A DNA stretch of 64,000 bases from Amorphochlora amoebiformis (taxonomy: Eukaryota > Cercozoa > Chlorarachniophyceae): positions 61,266-125,265 of the forward strand of contig BAAHQB010000405.1 in NCBI GenBank assembly GCA_054601695.1, in the 5' to 3' direction. Of the stretch, positions 1 through 64,000 are shown piece after piece; the first letter of the stretch is position 1, and each line of letters starts with the position of its first letter. The notes under the pieces were generated by a model, which saw only the letters and a list, made by a program, of their open reading frames with translations, had not been told where the DNA came from and ran no database searches. The translations under genes were made by a program, and so were the position numbers.

Positions 1-165
1 TAACCTTGACCCTAATCCCATCTCAAACCCGAACCCTACCCTAATCCTAATATCCAAACCCTAATCCTAATTCTAACCCAACACCCTAACTCTAGCCCTA
101 ACCCTAACCCTAATTCTAGCTCTAACCCTAACCCTAACCCTAACCCTAACCCTAACTCTAGCCCG
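1..165. repeat. CCCTAA-type telomere-like repeat, degenerate
   Basis: Runs of CCCTAA with many variants (CTCTAG, CCTAAT) fill the first 165 bases. TTAGGG-type arrays recur on both strands throughout the window and lie between verified exons, so this is more likely interstitial repeat than the chromosome end. The mixed variants also argue against an active telomere. Confidence 0.85.
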
Positions 166-309
166 AGCATCCTCCAGCTTCTATGAGGCTATGATCCCTG
201 ATGTTACTATACTCACTACCGAACTTCTTACATGCTACCCCATACCCAACTGTCATTGCAACCCTAACCCGACGCATTAGCCCTTTTCCTACCCTAACCC
301 TGAAAGACC

Positions 310-829
310 AACTTCGACCCTATACTGACTTTAAATGTGCTATTTATCACGAATGCAACCCTCGCCATACCACAAACCCCCGACACGCTATCCCTAACCA
401 TATTGTAATGTATTTGTCGAAATCAATGGAATATGTTGCCAAGTGTGTCCAAACCGTAAGCATAACGAAGACGATGCATCGAATCTAAGCATAAGAGTAA
501 AAACATAAGAGTAAGGCCAGTGCTAGTGATTGCAAGTGGTCAAGACAGGGTAACCCTCAGGTTAGATTGGAAAAGAGGGACTATATGCCTGTGCCGTATG
601 GAGAAATTATAGGTCAATGTAACCCGGCAGACGGTATACATACGTATACACAGTATATAGTTATATATTTACATGTGTAAATATATATATATATATATAT
701 ATACATATACACTATATATATATATATATATATATGAATATATATACTATGTATATACTACATATGTATGTGTATATAATATATATAATATATATCTATA
801 TATTTATATATATGTATATTATTTATATA

Positions 830-880
<51 letters not shown>

Positions 881-960
881 TATATATATATATTTGTGTA
901 TGTGTGTGTATATACATACACATGTAGATGTATGCGTATATTATATATATACCTATATAT

Positions 961-999
<39 letters not shown>

Positions 1000-1135
1000 T
1001 ATATTATATATATACATATATATATATATATGTATATATAATGTAATATACATATAAATTTAGGTAATCGATGGGATATCTACTGCCCGGGTTTTAATGG
1101 TATATACCAGATCTATCCATGCATCGATGTTAATG

Positions 1136-1184
<49 letters not shown>

Positions 1185-1896
1185 AATATATTTATATATA
1201 ATACATATTTATGTATACATACATGTACGACGATATACGAATAACAAGTAAATGTGCAATATCTAAAACACATTATAAATATTATGGAAAAGATTATAAG
1301 TATACAAATGTATACAAATCCCTGTGTATATATGAGTCTAAATATTTAAGGACAAAATACATTCATACATATAGATTTACATTATATATATAATATAATA
1401 TATATATATATATGTATATATATTATTCCTATTATATATCTATCTTTATATGTGTATATGTATATGTGTGTGTATTATATTATATTATATATGTATATGT
1501 ACACTTTTTTGCATAGGTTTCTGTGGGTCACCAGGGAGTCTGTCGTGTAGTCCTGATGACAATAGCAATATTTATAAGGTACATATCTTTTCATATGTGT
1601 AATATATATATATATATATATTATATATATGTATATATATATATATACATATATATATCTAAGTACATGGCATGAGGAAAGCTAAGTACGTGACATGAGA
1701 AAAGGGAGGTTGATGACATGAGATGAGAAAAGCTAAATTGACAACATGTCATGAGAAAAGCTAAGTTGATGAAATGACATGAGAAAAGTTAAGTTGATGA
1801 CATGACATAAGAAAGACAAGTTCATATAATGTAGACACTTACTTTAGGCTTGGATTAGACTCAGGCTTAGACTCAGGGTTAGGATTAGGGTTAGGG

Positions 1897-1929
<33 letters not shown>

Positions 1930-2106
1930 GTTGATTGACATTAGATCAGGTGTGTACACGTGTTGGATGATGTTCGTTATTTGAAGTGTATGTATGAGGA
2001 AGAGAGTGACGTTGTTTGTGTTTTTGATGTAGATTAAGTCCGTTGACGGTGTGTACATTCTATCGAATGGAAACTCAAAGATCGCGGTTGACTTAGAGGT
2101 ATTCTA

Positions 2107-2146
<40 letters not shown>

Positions 2147-2223
2147 CATGTAAGGTATAGTTAATATACATACATTCATGTTGAGGTATATCTAATATCC
2201 CTACATGTATATTGTTGCCCTCT

Positions 2224-2287
<64 letters not shown>

Positions 2288-2334
2288 ATATATATAAACA
2301 CATTCATATATATATATATATATGTATGTGCATA

Positions 2335-2407
<73 letters not shown>

Positions 2408-2753
2408 TACATATATATATATATATATATATATACATAAATATATATATATATATATAATGTATTATATAATATTGTACAATATATTTATATATACATA
2501 GATATATGTATATATGTATATATATATATATATAATATGTACTATATGTACCGTTAAATGTACAAATATACGCTTATGTCTAAAAGTATGTGCCTGTATG
2601 TATATGAGTATGAAAATATATTTAATATACCTATATATATATATATTAATATATATATTATATTTATTTATCTTCTCAAATTTGTAATGCACCTGGCATA
2701 CGAACACATAAGCAAAAAGAATATATATTTTCTATACATGTAAATATATCTAT

Positions 2754-2803
<50 letters not shown>

Positions 2804-2913
2804 ATATATATATGGTATATGTCCAGTTTCCTCCTCCCGTTGTGGTTGGATTGGGTGTCGAGAATAACACATGCGCTCTTAAACACGCCTATGAACGTAA
2901 GTCCAAATACAAT

Positions 2914-2965
<52 letters not shown>

Positions 2966-3017
2966 CTGAAGAATAACACATGCGCTCTTAAACACGCCTA
3001 CGAACGTAAGTCCAAAT

Positions 3018-3059
<42 letters not shown>

Positions 3060-3072
3060 CATAGATATACAC

Positions 3073-3111
<39 letters not shown>

Positions 3112-3199
3112 GTATACAAAAATATATGTAAATGTGTGTATATATGTATGTATATGTACACACACAAACAAACACACACACATATATATATATATTTAT

Positions 3200-3245
<46 letters not shown>

Positions 3246-3437
3246 ATATATATATATATATATGTATATGTTGTATCATATATTTCTATTGACATATTCG
3301 TTTGTATATATTATATATATATATATAAATATATATATATGCATATATATACCTCTATATATGTATATATATATACATATATGTATGTATGTATATATAA
3401 GGTATATCTGTTTAGATATATATATATATATATACGT

Positions 3438-3476
<39 letters not shown>

Positions 3477-4209
3477 GTATACGGATGTATAAATATTCGG
3501 ATGTATAAATGCATAACATATGTCTTTGGTAAAATAAGTGTATTTATGTAGGTATGAATATATGTATTTATTAGAACAAGTGTGTGTATTTATGTGATAT
3601 CAATGCATTGAAGGTTCGTAGGTATCGAATTTGCAATGCATTCAAGCAACCTACCTGTTGTTTTTCTCACTATCACTACTTAACTTTCCTCTTTTCCTAT
3701 ACATTCTTTATGCATATTTGGTCGTATATCTTAATATATATATATATATATATATAATATATATAGTATGTATATATTATATATGTGAATAAATGATCGT
3801 GTATATATTTGGATCAGGGAAGTTGCGTGAGAACAACAGCCCCGTGACTGGGTATATATAATATATATATATATATATGTATATATGTATATATAATATA
3901 TATATATATATGTACGCATATACATATGTTTCAGATATGGTTTATAATATTTTTTATGAATGCATATATGACACTATATATTATTTGTAGGTATAAAAGT
4001 ACATAAATACATATACGTGTATATATATGTATATTCATCTATATATTTGCTGTATAGTGTACACAATTTCTAATCGAGTATGTTTAGTGTACAGAATACA
4101 TTGAGCACGTATTTAGAGTTTGCTGTCCATTAGATACTACTGCAAACGTGAGGATATCGACGAAAATGGACACTGCGCAACAGATCGCCGCGAAAACTGT
4201 CTGTCATGA
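310..4209 (+). CDS. Unrecognised cysteine-rich protein, 3' part (split gene)
   Basis: I do not recognise this protein. Phase-matched exons are 561-633, 1064-1099, 1517-1578, 2033-2098, 2827-2896, 3818-3851 and 4134-4209, ending in TGA at 4207-4209. An upstream exon ending at 455 (donor GTAAGC, phase 0) fits, but its 5' edge is not resolved, so the listed start is approximate. Junction phases agree throughout. Landmarks in order are [69 protein letters not shown] and [14 protein letters not shown]. At least nine cysteines and no evident membrane segment suggest a secreted or extracellular C-terminal region; this is inference. The best donor is GTAAGT after exon 2827-2896. The gene converges on the exchanger gene downstream. 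The start of the gene is not identified and may lie outside the window. Confidence 0.7.
1660..1835. repeat. Short tandem repeat, about 30 bp unit
   Basis: Imperfect copies of a unit built around GACATGAGAAAAGCTAAGTT lie in the intron between exons 1517-1578 and 2033-2098 of the first gene. Confidence 0.75.
1866..1932. repeat. TTAGGG-type interstitial repeat inside an intron
   Basis: TTAGGG repeats with variants lie between two phase-matched exons of the plus-strand gene, so here the sense strand reads TTAGGG. Confidence 0.85.
2966..3007 (+). repeat. Downstream copy of the 3' half of exon 2827-2896
   Basis: The last 35 or so nucleotides of exon 2827-2896 and its GTAAGT donor recur here, preceded by AAG. 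The coding difference I can see is synonymous (TAT versus TAC for Tyr). It could act as an alternative donor-side exon, but it is more simply a local duplication. Confidence 0.8.
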
Positions 4210-5652
4210 CTTTTGCACGTAGTTAATGGCACGTGGTCAAGCTAGCTCTAGCAGCTACTGAGAGCTAGTTGGTTGTCGTCAAGTGCCTTTTCTAGCTTTT
4301 TCAGCTTTTCTAGTTTTAGGCCACACTTTAGCTTCGACCACTTTTAGGCCACACTTTAGCTTCGAACACACAATTTAAAGCTTATAAGTATTAGTCGTTA
4401 AGCTGTCTATTGTACGCAATATAATCCCAGCAAGTGATATCCACCGATGTTCTGGTCTGATAACCACAGATTAAGTTCATCGTGTATTATTGTGCATCTC
4501 CAACACTCCCACACAGTGTGTGTGTGAACACACTGAAGGTATGGGAACATTGTCAATTTGTTGAAACATAACATAGTCTAGATAGTATACACGAGGTAGG
4601 CGCTGATACGAAATTAGTATTGACGGTATGTAGGTAGGTACGTACTGTACGTACGTATGTACATATTAACGCATGTTGTCATATTGGTGCGTTAGGTATG
4701 CAACATGTATGTGAATAAATACGTTGGGACGCATGTGCGCATGTTGATACGTACGTATGTTGGGAAGCATGTGCGCATGTTGATACGTACGTATGTACGT
4801 ACGCATGCAGATACGCATGACGATAAGAATCAGTGTAGTAAGCTTCGCACATACGTACGTATGACATCAGTGTAGTAAGCTTCGCACATACGTATGACGA
4901 GCTCGATGATAGAGATTCACTCCAGTCTCTAGAGCTCACGGTCAGAGACTAGAATAGTAGATGTAGTAGTGGGTAGCCTAGCTCAACTCACTACATTCTA
5001 GAGACTAGCTAGACTGACAAACACTAGTGACAGCTCGCTGGTGAGTACATGATGCATATTCTCTAGATACTAGACGATGGCATTCAGCATTCTAGTTAAT
5101 GTAGTTGCTAGACTTACTATAATCAAATGATGCTTAATGTAATTCTAGTGATTAGTCCGTTATGCCGTCTACTAGATCTAGGCCGTGCACGATTTTCTTT
5201 GCTACTTGCGCCATGTAGGTCCTATTGTAACCACTGGCCAAGAGTACAGTACGGTCCCGGTGTGAATACTCAGTTCTGGCAAAGATCAGTAATCAATTAC
5301 ACACTACTAGTACTAATGTCTATAGTATATACTAGATATATCTCATGTGGCCAACTTCAGTATCATCTAGGTCATAATTTGGATCATAATCATGATATCT
5401 AACGATAAGGATATTTTAAGTTTCTGAGCAGCTCAATTTAAAACAAACACACACTGTCGAAAGAAGTCGAAACTTTTGACGAATCTCTAAAACTCCTAGC
5501 CTGAGGCTCAATACGGCAACACTTGATGCATGACGGCGACAAGTTTGAATTCAAGTATATTGTAGATATTGTTCTATTATAGATGAGCTAGATGATATCT
5601 GGGATATACCGGACCCAGATGTATATATAGTACATATGAAGATTGTTAGGTA
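4210..5652. other. Convergent intergenic spacer, almost free of (TA)n
   Basis: About 1.4 kb lies between the TGA of the plus-strand gene and the TAA of the minus-strand exchanger gene. It contains no long TA tract, unlike the introns. It is rich in CTAG and has a direct repeat of about 24 bp, CACTTTTAGGCCACACTTTA, near 4316-4366, plus ACGTACGTATG-type palindromes at 4630-4870. The 91-codon open frame at 5127-5402 has no supporting motif. I see no clear AATAAA polyadenylation signal. Confidence 0.65.
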
Positions 5653-62660
<57,008 letters not shown>

Positions 62661-63295
62661 TCCGTCTTGAAAATTGTCTAAATAATCCCCGGGATTCGGT
62701 TGAAATCCCGGTATGAATCTGTAGGATATTCCCACACGATATCCGGCGTATCTCCCATCGATAACGCAATAAAAATGTGGAACCAGGTCTTGCGAAGACA
62801 GGGAGATAGACGATTTCCCCTTGGCCTCTCTCCTCCCCCCCCCTCTCTTTGCGAATTATTCTTAGTTTTCAATTTCACCCCAAAAATTCGCAACGTTCTA
62901 GCGCTTTAGTCCTCGCTTTTGGAGGAGAAAAGAGCATATTTTCCTCTGTTTCAGAACACCCTCCTTTCCCTATTCCCCAACCACTTATTTATTTCAAGAC
63001 CAACTCAATCCAGCTCTTTCGGAGCGCATTCATATGAAATTTAAACTATTCCCTAAATTACCTCTCTTTCGGACAATTTTCCTGTTTGATTACCCTCTTT
63101 TCAACTTCCTTTCGATCTCTCCGTCTGTCAGAAAAAATCTCTTCTTATCTATCTGCCAACACCCTTAACTCGACCAATACGACTCGATCCTTTCCCCCTC
63201 TCTCTTCACCTCTCTCTTTTTAACCTCAGACCTTTCTATCCCATCTCCCGCTCTTTCCTCTCTTCCCTCTAGTTCCACTCTCGGACGCAAACCGA
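62661..63295 (-). promoter_or_regulatory. Intergenic region upstream of the ligase (probable promoter and 5' UTR)
   Basis: The 635 bp between the ligase ATG and the stop codon of the next gene contain no (TA)n and are CT-rich on the plus strand (purine-rich on the ligase sense strand), notably at 62826-62850 and 62940-63290. I see no clear TATA box. Because the two genes are in tandem, the ligase promoter and the upstream gene's 3' end must share this interval. Short open frames here are not supported as genes. Confidence 0.5.
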
Positions 63296-63905
<610 letters not shown>

Positions 63906-63916
63906 CTATTTATCTC

Positions 63917-63965
<49 letters not shown>

Positions 63966-64000
63966 GATATGTATATATATATATATATATACGGATACAC

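Noticed and set aside
1-165. True chromosome end
   Set aside because: The repeats are degenerate, and similar arrays recur deep inside genes across the window.
201-488. A 95-codon frame as a separate gene
   Set aside because: Its first half is CCCTAA-derived sequence. Only the part up to 455 plausibly belongs to the first exon of the plus-strand gene.
5127-5402. 91-codon plus-strand frame
   Set aside because: It lies between two convergent 3' ends and has no motif, plausible splice context or homology I recognise.

Overview
This is eukaryotic nuclear DNA. It has split genes with GT..AG introns, TTAGGG-type telomere-like repeats inside the chromosome, and very long (TA)n microsatellites. I cannot name the species. 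I see no prokaryotic gene organisation, rRNA, tRNA or CRISPR. Almost every long open frame here, and all the Ile/Tyr-rich ones, is simply a translation of (TA)n. The real coding sequence lies in tiny GC-richer islands of about 17-94 nt between the TA tracts. I found it by reading each island as acceptor-AG | exon | GT-donor and requiring intron phases to match from one island to the next.

Layout. (1) About 0.3-4.2 kb, plus strand: the 3' part of a cysteine-rich, unrecognised protein gene. (2) 4.21-5.65 kb: spacer between two convergent 3' ends, nearly free of TA repeats. (3) 5.65-32.29 kb, minus strand: a complete 36-exon gene (1,902 nt CDS, 633 aa) for an EF-hand Na+/Ca2+ exchanger-like protein resembling plant NCL. 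(4) 32.3-34.7 kb: spacer and probable promoter. (5) 34.72-62.66 kb, minus strand: a complete 34-exon gene (1,740 nt CDS, 579 aa) for an ATP-dependent DNA ligase with the unusual order UBA - SAM - basic linker - SWIM zinc finger - adenylation domain - OB fold. (6) 62.66-63.30 kb: a compact intergenic, promoter-type region. (7) 63.30-63.91 kb, minus strand: the last two exons of a fourth gene that runs off the window.

Three things stand out. Intron density is extreme: about 19 introns per kb of coding sequence, mean exon about 52 nt, with 17- and 18-nt microexons. Introns are filled with (TA)n, TTAGGG-type arrays and strand-biased polypyrimidine minisatellites, while the spacers largely lack (TA)n. 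Many exon edges (a splice site plus adjoining codons) have been tandemly copied into the neighbouring intron, from one or two copies up to about ten, leaving graded series of decaying copies. The UBA-SAM-SWIM ligase is the most interesting single gene.
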